From contig JAFIDK010000002.1 in the NCBI GenBank assembly GCA_017051695.1, positions 124,001 to 188,000 on the forward strand: a stretch of 64,000 bases of DNA. Reading direction: 5' to 3'. Under the pieces are notes generated by a model, which made no database searches, had not been told where the DNA came from, and worked only from the letters and a program-made list of their open reading frames with translations. Of this stretch, positions 53,655-61,755 are shown in pieces. How positions within the stretch are numbered: the first letter of the stretch is position 1; each line of letters opens with the position of its first letter. The DNA is from Algoriphagus aestuarii. Its GTDB lineage: Bacteria > Bacteroidota > Bacteroidia > Cytophagales > Cyclobacteriaceae. The position numbers were made by a program, and so were the translations under genes.

Positions 53655-54839
53655 TCAATCATTTTCAGGTTGTGGAGCGATGTAATTATAGGTCACTTTT
53701 CCGTTTTCTGATTCGAATTTGAAGGTGATGTTTTTTTGATTATAGAATTCCACCCAATCCATATTTATCAGTTCGCAGGGAGACATGGAATCAAATTGTA
53801 TTTCATTGGCAGCACGTAATAGTTGTCCTTTTCTCACTCCTGCGATGTAGGCATCAGATGAATCTTTAACATGTATTACTTTTCCATTTGCAGTAAGGAA
53901 GTCCAATGGGCTTCTATAGTCCAGAATAGCATCAGGATAGGGCTTGAAGTAGAAATAATCTTTGACCAAGTCCAAGACAATTATTCCCTTCGCCAGAATT
54001 CCTGCACCGAGGATTGAACTTTCATTCCAGGAATCAAAAGTGGTAACTAATGGATTCAAAAACCCATGTTCACCTATTTGGAGTTTTGGGATGTGCACGC
54101 GATAATTTATAGAATCATTCTGTGCCCCTATCAGACCTTTCTTTTCATGGATGAAAGTGGTGTCCAGAATGTGCTTTGTGTTTAAAATGCTGTCGGTTAT
54201 AAGTGCTTGAAGTGAAGTGTTGCTGAGTCTTAGAAAATCATTTAAAGCCCCGGTGTCAAACAGTACATTTTCAGTGTTGGTAGAGTCGGAGTAATTTATG
54301 TTGATGTGGGGTCTTTTAATGCCATTTTTGTAGCTCATTGAAAGTGGGGAACCAAAGTTTTCTTCCAAAAATGAAATGTCAGAAACTACAGTCAGTTTAC
54401 CTTTTTTCAGGTCTAATTTTATGACTTGGCCATCAAAATATTCTAAGCCAAGAATCCCATCGATTTTGATGTCGCAAAACTGAAAATTTTGAAGCGGTCT
54501 CAGAATTGCAACTTCTAAGTTTTCTTTGGAAAGCTGACCCATGACCAATTTTGGTAGCTTAGAAGTGGGGATTGTTGCGACATTTCCATAAAAATCCACC
54601 ATCTGATAACTCCCATTAGAATCCAGTCCATATTTATCCTTAAGCTCAGGTGAAACAATAGTACCAGACCCTGTATCAAAGAAAAAATTATAGGATTCTC
54701 CCTCGATTTCCATTTCAAAAATCATAGAATTTCTGATGACTTTGAAAGGAATAACTACTGGCACATTCCTTACATATTTGCTATAAAAAAAAGCAGCAAT
54801 AGCCATTAAAAGTAGAGCTACAAAAAGTTTCTTATTCAT
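53655..54839 (-). CDS. Retropepsin-like aspartic protease with two DTG motifs and PDZ domain
   Basis: A 394-residue protein with an N-terminal membrane segment (about 4-20) that anchors it or directs export. Two retroviral-aspartyl-protease-type halves are visible. The first catalytic motif is FFFDTGSG (Asp55-Thr-Gly); the second is VLFDTGALN (Asp195-Thr-Gly), so one chain may form a complete two-Asp active site. A PDZ-like domain occupies the C-terminal 90 residues (KVIHVKDSSDAYIAGVRKGQLLRA). Bacterial family members are periplasmic; substrate unknown. It lies downstream of the heptamer repeat array and transcribes in the same direction as thuA. Confidence 0.87.
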   Translation of the reverse strand: MNKKLFVALLLMAIAAFFYSKYVRNVPVVIPFKVIRNSMIFEMEIEGESYNFFFDTGSGTIVSPELKDKYGLDSNGSYQMVDFYGNVATIPTSKLPKLVMGQLSKENLEVAILRPLQNFQFCDIKIDGILGLEYFDGQVIKLDLKKGKLTVVSDISFLEENFGSPLSMSYKNGIKRPHININYSDSTNTENVLFDTGALNDFLRLSNTSLQALITDSILNTKHILDTTFIHEKKGLIGAQNDSINYRVHIPKLQIGEHGFLNPLVTTFDSWNESSILGAGILAKGIIVLDLVKDYFYFKPYPDAILDYRSPLDFLTANGKVIHVKDSSDAYIAGVRKGQLLRAANEIQFDSMSPCELINMDWVEFYNQKNITFKFESENGKVTYNYIAPQPEND

Positions 54840-54898
54840 AAAAATTAATTAAAAAAGAAAGCTTAGTGAAAGGGGAAACACGAAGTACGAATGATTTT

Positions 54899-54969
54899 AT
54901 TTCGCACTTCGCACTTCGCATTTCCCCACTTCGTACTTCGTACTTCGTATTTCTTACTTCTTATTTCCG
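54899..54969. repeat. Heptanucleotide tandem array, about ten ACTTCGT-type units
   Basis: Ten consecutive units start with A(C/T)TTC: ATTTCGC, ACTTCGC twice, an 8-base ATTTCCCC, ACTTCGT three times, ATTTCTT, ACTTCTT and ATTTCCG. The last two overlap the 3' end of the ThuA coding frame, whose stop is at 54961-54963. An inverted copy, CGAAGTACGAA, lies nearby at 54881-54891 and could pair with the array. Confidence 0.9.
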
Positions 54970-55887
54970 TATTGGAGTTTCATCGACTTTTACATCACCG
55001 ACGAGATACTGCATACCGTCAAGGAAGAACTGAAGCAAATCTGGATTTTCGAAACTTTGGGCATTGTGAGAAGGCGAACTATACAAAACTCTTCCTTTCC
55101 CGTCTTTTCGGATCCAAGCCACATAAGTGACACCTTCAGTCAATTCCTGACCTTTCTTTTGAGCTTCGATCTCGGAATTGTTGAAATAGAGTAGCGGTTT
55201 AAAATCTAACTCAGCGTAGGCATTCTTGTAGAAATAGGGTTCGTCTTTATGGATGAAACCATCAGCAGGGAAAGCTTGTACCAGAGGATGTTTCGGATCA
55301 ACTAAACGCACATGGATAGGTTGCTGCTTTGGGTGGTAATCAAAACTTCCACCAGTTAATTTAGAGAAAGCCATGGAATTATTGAGTGTGGTATTTCCAC
55401 CATGAATAACAAACAGTCCTCCTCCTTTTTTGACATAATTGATGATGTTTTTCTCGAGTTCAGCTGCTTTTTTCCAGACCGCCACACTGTCCAAAGAGGG
55501 ATTTTCGCTCAGTTTATCTACAAATAAATTTCTATAAGTAGGCTTTGAATTGGTATTGTTGAATACCACAAGATCATACATACTTAACTGATCTTTTTCC
55601 ATCATTGCGATATCTGAGCTTCCTGTCACTTCAAAAGCGCCACTTTTTTCTCCTAATATTTCGAACATCTTTTCTGTATGAGGGTTTACCCAATGCACAA
55701 AACCCGTGTGCAATGAAAAAACCAAGACTTTCTTTTTTTCTTTAAAAGGAAACGTTGCTGTCTCGGGTGCCAACTCATAGATTTTATCTTTCCAAGCTTC
55801 TGTCAGTTCGACTTCCTGCATGCTTTGTGCTTTGACAGAGCCTAGGGTAGACATGAAAACGATTGCGTAAAAAAAACTCTTCTTCAT
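54961..55887 (-). CDS. ThuA domain-containing protein, exported
   Basis: A 308-residue protein with a signal peptide (cleavage near SVKAQ, residue 21). The ThuA fold (class I glutamine amidotransferase-like) is seen in KVLVFSLHTGFVHW, then MMEKDQLSMYDLVVFNNT, GGGLFVIHGGNTTLNNS and LTGGSFDYHPKQQPIHVRL, with the C-terminal HNAQSFENPDLLQFFLDGMQYL. ThuA proteins are linked to oxidised-sugar (3-keto-glycoside) metabolism; in Bacteroidota they accompany Gfo/Idh/MocA oxidoreductases, as here. The last codons lie inside the heptamer array. The gene is divergent from the DUF6807 gene with an 81-base spacer. Confidence 0.88.
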   Translation of the reverse strand: MKKSFFYAIVFMSTLGSVKAQSMQEVELTEAWKDKIYELAPETATFPFKEKKKVLVFSLHTGFVHWVNPHTEKMFEILGEKSGAFEVTGSSDIAMMEKDQLSMYDLVVFNNTNSKPTYRNLFVDKLSENPSLDSVAVWKKAAELEKNIINYVKKGGGLFVIHGGNTTLNNSMAFSKLTGGSFDYHPKQQPIHVRLVDPKHPLVQAFPADGFIHKDEPYFYKNAYAELDFKPLLYFNNSEIEAQKKGQELTEGVTYVAWIRKDGKGRVLYSSPSHNAQSFENPDLLQFFLDGMQYLVGDVKVDETPIRK

Positions 55888-55968
55888 AGGGAATAGGGGG
55901 AATGGTGGATAGGCATTAGTTTAGATTTCAATATCTTTAAAATTGAAGCCCAATAACTCGATTTTTCT

Positions 55969-56937
55969 ATGATTATCAAAAGAATTATACTTCCAGTAGT
56001 TGTCACCATGGTTCTTTCAAGTGGTGTTTTTGCCCAGAAGGTTACGCTAAGAGAAACAGAAAAAGGGATAGACTTTCTGCTTGGCGATCAAGCTGTATTA
56101 ACCTACCAAACTGCCACAGAACCTGTTCCCGAAGGAGTGAAATCTGATTATGCAAAATCTGGATTTATTCATCCTTTAACGTCCCCATCCGGTCAGGTTC
56201 TTACTCGGATTCAGCCCAAAGACCACTACCACCATTATGGCATATGGGGACCATGGACCAGAGCTACCATAGATGGAAGGATGGTGGACTTTTGGAATCT
56301 AGCTGATCACAAAGGCAGGGTGGATTTCGATAAGGTAATTGCCAAGAAGGAAGCTGGAGGAGTAGCGGAACTCACCGTCAGACAAAATCACATTGATTTA
56401 GGGGCATCAGAAGCAAATAAACTGGCCCTTCAGGAAGATTTAGTCATAAAAGTGATGCCCGCCGACAAAGGAAGGTATATGGTAGACTATACCTCCAATA
56501 TTTCTACCAAACTTAAAGATGGGATTCTTTTGGATGCTTACAGATACGGTGGTGGCCTAGGTTATAGAGCTACAGAAATGTGGGGCTCAGATAATAGCTC
56601 TGTTTTGACATCTGAAGGCAAGGATAGAAAAACTGCTGATGGCAGTGATGCCAAGTGGATTATCATCAAAGGCGAGTCAAAAGCACCTCAAGGACAAAGT
56701 GGATTGTTGATTCTCAGTCACAATACCAATAAATCGCACCCTGAACCACTTCGGATTTGGCCTGAAGAAAACTATAATCGACTTGGAAATGTCTTTGTCG
56801 AATTCACACCTATCCGACATGAATCCTGGGAGATTTTACCAAACCAGCGATATTCTTTAAAATACAGAATGATTGTTTTTGATGGAGACATGACTGCTGA
56901 AGAAGCAGAAAATTACTGGCGAGCATTTGTAAAATAA
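55969..56937 (+). CDS. DUF6807 (PmoA-like) family protein, exported
   Basis: A 322-residue periplasmic protein with a signal peptide (cleavage after GVFAQ, near residue 23). It has the conserved block RIQPKDHYHHYGIWGPWTRATIDG, with several His that could form a metal site, YRYGGGLGYRATEMWG, and a C-terminal HESWEILPNQRYSLKYRMIVFDG. The family (PmoA/DUF6807) is a beta-sandwich resembling aldose-binding or mutarotase folds and is found in sugar-degradation loci. The weak box TATCTTTA about 30 bases upstream may be its promoter. It is followed by two Gfo/Idh/MocA genes in the same direction. Confidence 0.87.
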   Translation: MIIKRIILPVVVTMVLSSGVFAQKVTLRETEKGIDFLLGDQAVLTYQTATEPVPEGVKSDYAKSGFIHPLTSPSGQVLTRIQPKDHYHHYGIWGPWTRATIDGRMVDFWNLADHKGRVDFDKVIAKKEAGGVAELTVRQNHIDLGASEANKLALQEDLVIKVMPADKGRYMVDYTSNISTKLKDGILLDAYRYGGGLGYRATEMWGSDNSSVLTSEGKDRKTADGSDAKWIIIKGESKAPQGQSGLLILSHNTNKSHPEPLRIWPEENYNRLGNVFVEFTPIRHESWEILPNQRYSLKYRMIVFDGDMTAEEAENYWRAFVK

Positions 56938-57011
56938 TCAGCTCCTTAATTAACAATAAACCCAGGCTTTGAACCTAATTCAGTAAGCAAAGCCATATCC
57001 TAATAACCAAG

Positions 57012-58382
57012 ATGAAAAGAAGAACATTTATCAAAAACTCAGGACTTGCTGCAGCAGCATTTGGGATTCCCACCATTGTACCATCCTCAGTGTTTGGGAA
57101 AAATGCTCCCAGCAATAGAATTCAAATTGCGCAGATTGGATGTGGCAGGATTGCCAGAGATCATGATATGCCCGGTACATGGAGACATGCGCAGGCTAAG
57201 TATATAGCTGTTTCTGACTTGGATTCTAAGAGAATGCTGGAAGGAAAAGCCCATATTGAAAATTACTATGCAAATAAGGAAGGTGAAACAGCTGTAGATA
57301 TCAAGCAATATGGAGATTATCGTGAAATGCTGTTGAATAAGGAAATTGATGCAGTGGTCATCAGTACTCCTGACCATTGGCATTCCCAGCCAGCCATGGA
57401 AGCAGCCCTAGCCGGAAAGCATGTATATCTTCAAAAACCTACTTCTTTGACAATTAAAGAAGGGAGACAATTGGCCGATGCCGTAAAAAAATCAGGAGTA
57501 AAGTTACAACTAGGGACACAACAACGATCCAGCGAACAATTTAGGATTGCAGCCGAATTGGTTAGAAATGGCAGAATCGGCCAACTTCATACCGTAAGAA
57601 TTGGTTTGCCAGGCGATCCTTCAGGACCAGATGCACCAGAAATGCCAGTGCCTAAAAATTTTAATTATGATATGTGGTTAGGGTCCACTCCTGAAGTGCC
57701 GTACACTGAAATAGGAGTACATCCTCAAGAAGGGTACGGTCGCCCAGGTTGGTTGAGATTAAATCAATTTGGTGCAGGAATGATTACAGGTTGGGGACAG
57801 CATCATTTCGATTCTGCGGCTTGGGGAATGGATACTGAATTGACTGGGCCTCGATTTATAGAGGCAGTGGCCGAATTCCCAAGGTCAGGTCTTTGGAATG
57901 TTCACGGGGACTTCATGGTGAAAGCCGAATATGATAACGGAATCCAAATGTATACCAGTGGGGGTTATCCAAATGGCATTCGGTATGAAGGCACAGAGGG
58001 ATGGATTTGGGTTTCCAGAGGCAATTACGTTGCATCTTCATCCGATCCTGTTGCGCAAGGTGAAAGTGCAAAAGCTTTGGATGCATCCGATCCAAAAATC
58101 CTGACTTCAGTTATCGGTCCGGATGAAATCCATCTTCAAATAAGTACAGAGCATCATGGCAATTGGCTGGGTGCGATTCAGGGCGAAAATGAATTGCTTT
58201 CTCCGGTTGAGATCGGTCACAGAGCCTGTTCTGTTTGTCTGGTAAGTCATATTGCTATGCAACTAGGAAGAAGACTAGAATGGGATCCTGCCACAGAGAG
58301 ATTTGTGAACGATGACGAAGCAAACACTTACTTAAGCAGGGATCAACGAGCACCATACGGTACGAATTATGTTAAAGTTTAA
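57012..58382 (+). CDS. Gfo/Idh/MocA family oxidoreductase with twin-arginine signal
   Basis: A 456-residue NAD(P)-dependent sugar oxidoreductase. The N-terminus MKRRTFIKNSGLAAAAFG is a Tat signal (RR followed by FIK), implying export folded with cofactor bound. The Rossmann loop is IQIAQIGCGRIARDHDM. The usual EKP segment reads VYLQKPTS here, with Gln in place of Glu and the catalytic-type Lys retained. The substrate domain includes GAGMITGWGQHHFDSAAWGMD. Many family members oxidise or reduce the C3 hydroxyl of sugars or act on inositol-like polyols. The stop overlaps the next oxidoreductase gene by 14 bases. Confidence 0.92.
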   Translation: MKRRTFIKNSGLAAAAFGIPTIVPSSVFGKNAPSNRIQIAQIGCGRIARDHDMPGTWRHAQAKYIAVSDLDSKRMLEGKAHIENYYANKEGETAVDIKQYGDYREMLLNKEIDAVVISTPDHWHSQPAMEAALAGKHVYLQKPTSLTIKEGRQLADAVKKSGVKLQLGTQQRSSEQFRIAAELVRNGRIGQLHTVRIGLPGDPSGPDAPEMPVPKNFNYDMWLGSTPEVPYTEIGVHPQEGYGRPGWLRLNQFGAGMITGWGQHHFDSAAWGMDTELTGPRFIEAVAEFPRSGLWNVHGDFMVKAEYDNGIQMYTSGGYPNGIRYEGTEGWIWVSRGNYVASSSDPVAQGESAKALDASDPKILTSVIGPDEIHLQISTEHHGNWLGAIQGENELLSPVEIGHRACSVCLVSHIAMQLGRRLEWDPATERFVNDDEANTYLSRDQRAPYGTNYVKV

Positions 58383-59739
58383 TAGTAAAAACCTAAGTAA
58401 AGCCGCTGCAGTAGCAATGGCAATTTCCCTTTTTCAAAACTGTGATTCACCAAAGGAATCAATGGATGAACAAAAGTCAACTGCCCCAATTCAGATCGTA
58501 AGTCTTGACCCAGGGCATTTCCATGCGGGCTTGATCCATAAAAGCATGTACCCTGAAGTGGATTCTACGATCCATGTATATGCTCCTGAAGGGGAAGAGT
58601 TGAGGGATTATCTAAAACGAATTGCAGGCTATAATGAGCGTCCTGAAAACCCCACAGCCTGGAGCATAGAAACGTATACCGGAAATGATTTTCTTCAGGA
58701 AATGATCCAGGAAAAAGCAGGGAATGTGATGGTGGTGGCTGGTAAAAATGACCGAAAGATCGATTATATTTTAGCTGCTCTAGAGAATGGCATGAATGTA
58801 TATGCTGATAAGCCATTGGTGATAGACCCTGCAGGTTTCCAAAAGCTAAAAACAGCTTTTGAAATAGCCGGAGAAAAAAAACTGCTCTTTTATGATATCA
58901 TGACAGAGCGTTTTGAAATCTCCACGATTCTCCAAAAAGAATTATCTATGATTCCCGAGGTTTTTGGAACGATTGAAAAAGGGAGTTTGGATAATCCTGC
59001 TATCACCAAAGAATCGGTACACCATTTCTTTAAATATGTTTCTGGGGCTCCTTTGATTAGGCCAGAATGGTTTTTTGATACGGAAATTGAAGGTTCCGGT
59101 TTGGTAGATGTGACTACCCACCTGGTGGATTTAGTTCAATGGGAAGCTTTTCCTGATGTGGTTTTGGATACTGCGGATGTGGAAATGTTACAAGCCGAAT
59201 TATTACCTACCTCTTTGGATTATGAGCAATACCAGCAGGTAACTGGTAAGGTTCCACCTTTCGAAAAAGGAGAAACGATGGATGTCTTGGCCAATGGCGA
59301 GATGAACTATACCTTGAAAGGCGTGCACGCAAAAGTTTCTGTAAAGTGGGCTTTCCAGGCTCCAGAAGGAACTGCAGACACCCATTACAGTATTATGAGA
59401 GGTACAAAAGCAAATCTGATAATCAGGCAGGGACAGGAAGAGAACTACAAACCTGTTTTGTATGTGAAATTATTGGAAGCACAGGAGGAGGCTTTAATGG
59501 ACGCTATTTCTAAGACTTTGCAATCAAAGTATCCAGGTATTTCCTTGACAAAGCTGGAAAATGGTGAATTCAGGGTGGATGTTCCGGAAAGTTATTCTGT
59601 AGGACATGAAGCTCATTTTGCACAAGTGACAGAAAATTATTTGAAATTCTTCAAAGCAGGTAAAATGCCGGAATGGGAGGTTCCCAATATGCTCGTGAAA
59701 TACTACACCACGACCAAAGCATTTGAACTTGCACAATAA
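58369..59739 (+). CDS. Gfo/Idh/MocA-type oxidoreductase with lipoprotein signal and Oxidoreduct_C domain
   Basis: A 456-residue protein that overlaps the previous gene by 14 bases, so the two are translationally coupled. The N-terminus has a hydrophobic stretch and a probable lipobox (SLFQNC, cysteine near residue 25), suggesting a membrane-anchored periplasmic form. The nucleotide-binding half is divergent: IQIVSLDPGHFHAGLIHKS replaces the GxGxxG loop, while VYADKPLVIDPAGF keeps a KP motif with Asp in place of Glu. The remainder matches the putative oxidoreductase C-terminal domain (GSGLVDVTTHLVDLVQWE). Whether it still binds NAD(P) is uncertain. It probably acts with the Tat-exported paralog on the same sugar. 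Confidence 0.87.
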   Translation: MLKFNSKNLSKAAAVAMAISLFQNCDSPKESMDEQKSTAPIQIVSLDPGHFHAGLIHKSMYPEVDSTIHVYAPEGEELRDYLKRIAGYNERPENPTAWSIETYTGNDFLQEMIQEKAGNVMVVAGKNDRKIDYILAALENGMNVYADKPLVIDPAGFQKLKTAFEIAGEKKLLFYDIMTERFEISTILQKELSMIPEVFGTIEKGSLDNPAITKESVHHFFKYVSGAPLIRPEWFFDTEIEGSGLVDVTTHLVDLVQWEAFPDVVLDTADVEMLQAELLPTSLDYEQYQQVTGKVPPFEKGETMDVLANGEMNYTLKGVHAKVSVKWAFQAPEGTADTHYSIMRGTKANLIIRQGQEENYKPVLYVKLLEAQEEALMDAISKTLQSKYPGISLTKLENGEFRVDVPESYSVGHEAHFAQVTENYLKFFKAGKMPEWEVPNMLVKYYTTTKAFELAQ

Positions 59740-59744
59740 ATTTA

Positions 59745-59773
59745 AGAGCCTCTGAAACAAGAGGCTTTTTTTT
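59745..59773 (+). terminator. Rho-independent terminator after the oxidoreductase operon
   Basis: AGCCTCT and AGAGGCT form a 7-bp stem around a 6-base loop, followed by T8. It lies 7 bases after the stop codon and ends the DUF6807-oxidoreductase transcript. Confidence 0.85.
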
Positions 59774-59924
59774 GGGTTGCTTAATTAAATAGATGAAATT
59801 TTTCCCTCAAAAAATAAAAGTAAAGGAATTAGTATCATCCATTTGTTGTTTGAAAACGTACATTTTATACATTCTTAAACTCCCGATTATTTTAACTAAT
59901 CGAGCGTCATAGCTCCTTTTAATT

Positions 59925-60872
59925 ATGAAGCATTTAACTTTTGCAAACGGTGATAAACTTCCAATCATAGGATTAGGAACCTGGAAAAGTGACCCAGGAG
60001 AAGTGAAAAAAGCAGTTTTTTGGGCAATTGAAGCGGGATATCGCCATATCGATTGTGCCGCAGTTTACCAAAATGAAAAGGAAGTAGGGGAAGGGATAAA
60101 AAAAGCAATTGATGCAGGCTTGGTCAAAAGGGAAGAGCTATTCATCACCTCTAAATTATGGAATAATTCCCATCGCTATGAGGATATTCAACCTGCCCTC
60201 TCTAAAACCCTGGCTGATTTAGGATTGGACTATGTCGATCTGTATTTGATCCATTGGCCAATTTCATTCAAGCGAGGTGTTGGATTTGCTAAAAGCCGTG
60301 ATGAATTTTATACCTATTTGGATGTCCCACTGACACAGACTTGGGAAGGAATGCAGGCTGTGAAAAAAGCAGGTTTGGCCAAACACATCGGTGTTTCTAA
60401 TTTTAATCAAGCCAAACTTCGGGAATTGATCAACTTGGGAGGTCAAGCTCCTGAGATGAACCAAGTGGAAATGCATCCTTACCTTCCTCAAAAAGGCTTG
60501 GTTCAATTTTGTCAGGATAACGGAATTTTGATGACAGCATATTCGCCTTTGGGCTCGCCAGATTCCAGAAATGAATCCCATAAAAATGACCCGGTTTTGC
60601 TGAAAGATCCCGTGGTTGAATTAATTGCCAAAAAGCATGGTGCCTCGATAGGACAGATTCTTATTGCCTGGTCAGTTGCTAGGGACATAGCTGTGATTCC
60701 AAAGTCTGCAAATCAAGGTAGAATCAAAGAAAATTTACTTTCTGCGAAAATTAAATTAGATCAAAATGACCTGATGGAGCTGGATGATATCGGGATTGAA
60801 TTTCGTTTTATCAATGGAAAGTTCTTCACAGGTGCGGAGAGTCCCTATAAACTTTCAGACCTTTTTGAATAA
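59925..60872 (+). CDS. Aldo/keto reductase
   Basis: A 315-residue NADPH-dependent AKR (TIM barrel). All landmarks of the catalytic tetrad are seen: Asp and Tyr in GYRHIDCAAVYQNEKEVG, Lys in LFITSKLWN and His in VDLYLIHWPI. The AKR signature LAKHIGVSNFNQAKLREL and the cofactor loop AVIPKSANQGRIKENL are also present. It resembles aldose reductase/alcohol dehydrogenase-type AKRs that reduce aldehydes and sugars. It is monocistronic, preceded by a 150-base AT-rich spacer, and ends near a REP-like inverted repeat. Confidence 0.94.
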   Translation: MKHLTFANGDKLPIIGLGTWKSDPGEVKKAVFWAIEAGYRHIDCAAVYQNEKEVGEGIKKAIDAGLVKREELFITSKLWNNSHRYEDIQPALSKTLADLGLDYVDLYLIHWPISFKRGVGFAKSRDEFYTYLDVPLTQTWEGMQAVKKAGLAKHIGVSNFNQAKLRELINLGGQAPEMNQVEMHPYLPQKGLVQFCQDNGILMTAYSPLGSPDSRNESHKNDPVLLKDPVVELIAKKHGASIGQILIAWSVARDIAVIPKSANQGRIKENLLSAKIKLDQNDLMELDDIGIEFRFINGKFFTGAESPYKLSDLFE

Positions 60873-60900
60873 TAGGTAGGGGTTTTTAATAAATACTATT

Positions 60901-60973
60901 TGTCACAATGAGCGAAGTCGAATTGTTGTTTGATTGGATATATCAAGCCTTCGACTTTGCTCATCCTGACAAC
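60901..60973. repeat. REP-like inverted repeat (73 bases)
   Basis: TGTCACAATGAGCGAAGTCG on the left arm faces CGACTTTGCTCATCCTGACA on the right arm, with only a few mismatches, around a 30-base centre. The GAGCGAAGTCGA core resembles dispersed palindromic repeats seen in many Bacteroidota genomes. It lies between two convergent genes and may act as a bidirectional terminator. Confidence 0.8.
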
Positions 60974-61005
60974 TAACAGGCCTAGATAGATTACACCTAT
61001 ATTTT

Positions 61006-61626
61006 TTAATCTTCTATCTCCAAAACTTCCAAAATATCTGCAAGTTCATCAAAGTCTTTTAATCCGGGTTTGATTTCTTCTCCTCCTTCCAGGACGATTC
61101 CTTTGAGTTTCAGTTGGTAGAGTAGTTCATTGACATTTTCTGCCGATAGACCAGCACCGAGAATGACATCACACTGCTGAGACAAAAGAGTAATTACTTC
61201 TAAATCTTTTGGTGTCAAAGGGTCGTCATTGGAAGTAATATGAAATAAAATTCCTTCCTTATTTAGGATTTTTGCCACATCAAACTCCATGTGTCTGACT
61301 TCCGCTAGGTCTTTTTTGTAGATGACCTGATATCCGGCAGCTTTTAAAGCGATTAGATCATCGATTCTGACATGCTCTACCCAAGTGATGGCTGGATACT
61401 GCTTTAAGGCATCAAGAGTATCAGTTTCAGAATAATTTTCAAATTCACCTACAAATTCCAAACCTGAAACCCAACCGGTAATTTCCTCAAATTGAGAAGG
61501 TTTGACGTATTTTTCAGAACTTTCTTCCAAAGCAAAGCCAATGAGATTAACATACATTCCCGCACAATATCTAGCGTCGCTGAGATTGGTAATCCCACTG
61601 ATTTTCACAAAAGTTTTTAAAGCCAT
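61006..61626 (-). CDS. Phosphoribosylanthranilate isomerase-like (TrpF-like) protein lacking the catalytic cysteine
   Basis: A 206-residue TIM-barrel protein with recognisable TrpF segments: FVKISGITNLSDARYCAGMYVNLIGF at the start and VILGAGLSAENVNELLYQ near the end. True isomerases have KICG at the first motif; here it is KISG, so the general-base cysteine is replaced by Ser. The region of the catalytic acid aspartate (normally a LLD segment) reads ILFHITSNDD. No trp genes are adjacent. It is therefore probably not an ordinary tryptophan enzyme. It could be a paralog with a new role or a regulatory remnant under selection, since the frame is intact. Monocistronic. Confidence 0.75.
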   Translation of the reverse strand: MALKTFVKISGITNLSDARYCAGMYVNLIGFALEESSEKYVKPSQFEEITGWVSGLEFVGEFENYSETDTLDALKQYPAITWVEHVRIDDLIALKAAGYQVIYKKDLAEVRHMEFDVAKILNKEGILFHITSNDDPLTPKDLEVITLLSQQCDVILGAGLSAENVNELLYQLKLKGIVLEGGEEIKPGLKDFDELADILEVLEIED

Positions 61627-61755
61627 TTCTTGATTATTAAAGCCGTAAAGGTAATCAGGATGATCTTGCTAGGAAAAAGAAAAAGAGATAATATGTAAAA
61701 TTTGGAAAAAGGTTAAATAAGAAATTAAGTGTATTTTTAAGTTCAAAAGTAAAAG

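Noticed and set aside
54899-54969. Possible CRISPR array
   Set aside because: Units are contiguous heptamers with no spacers and there are no cas genes.
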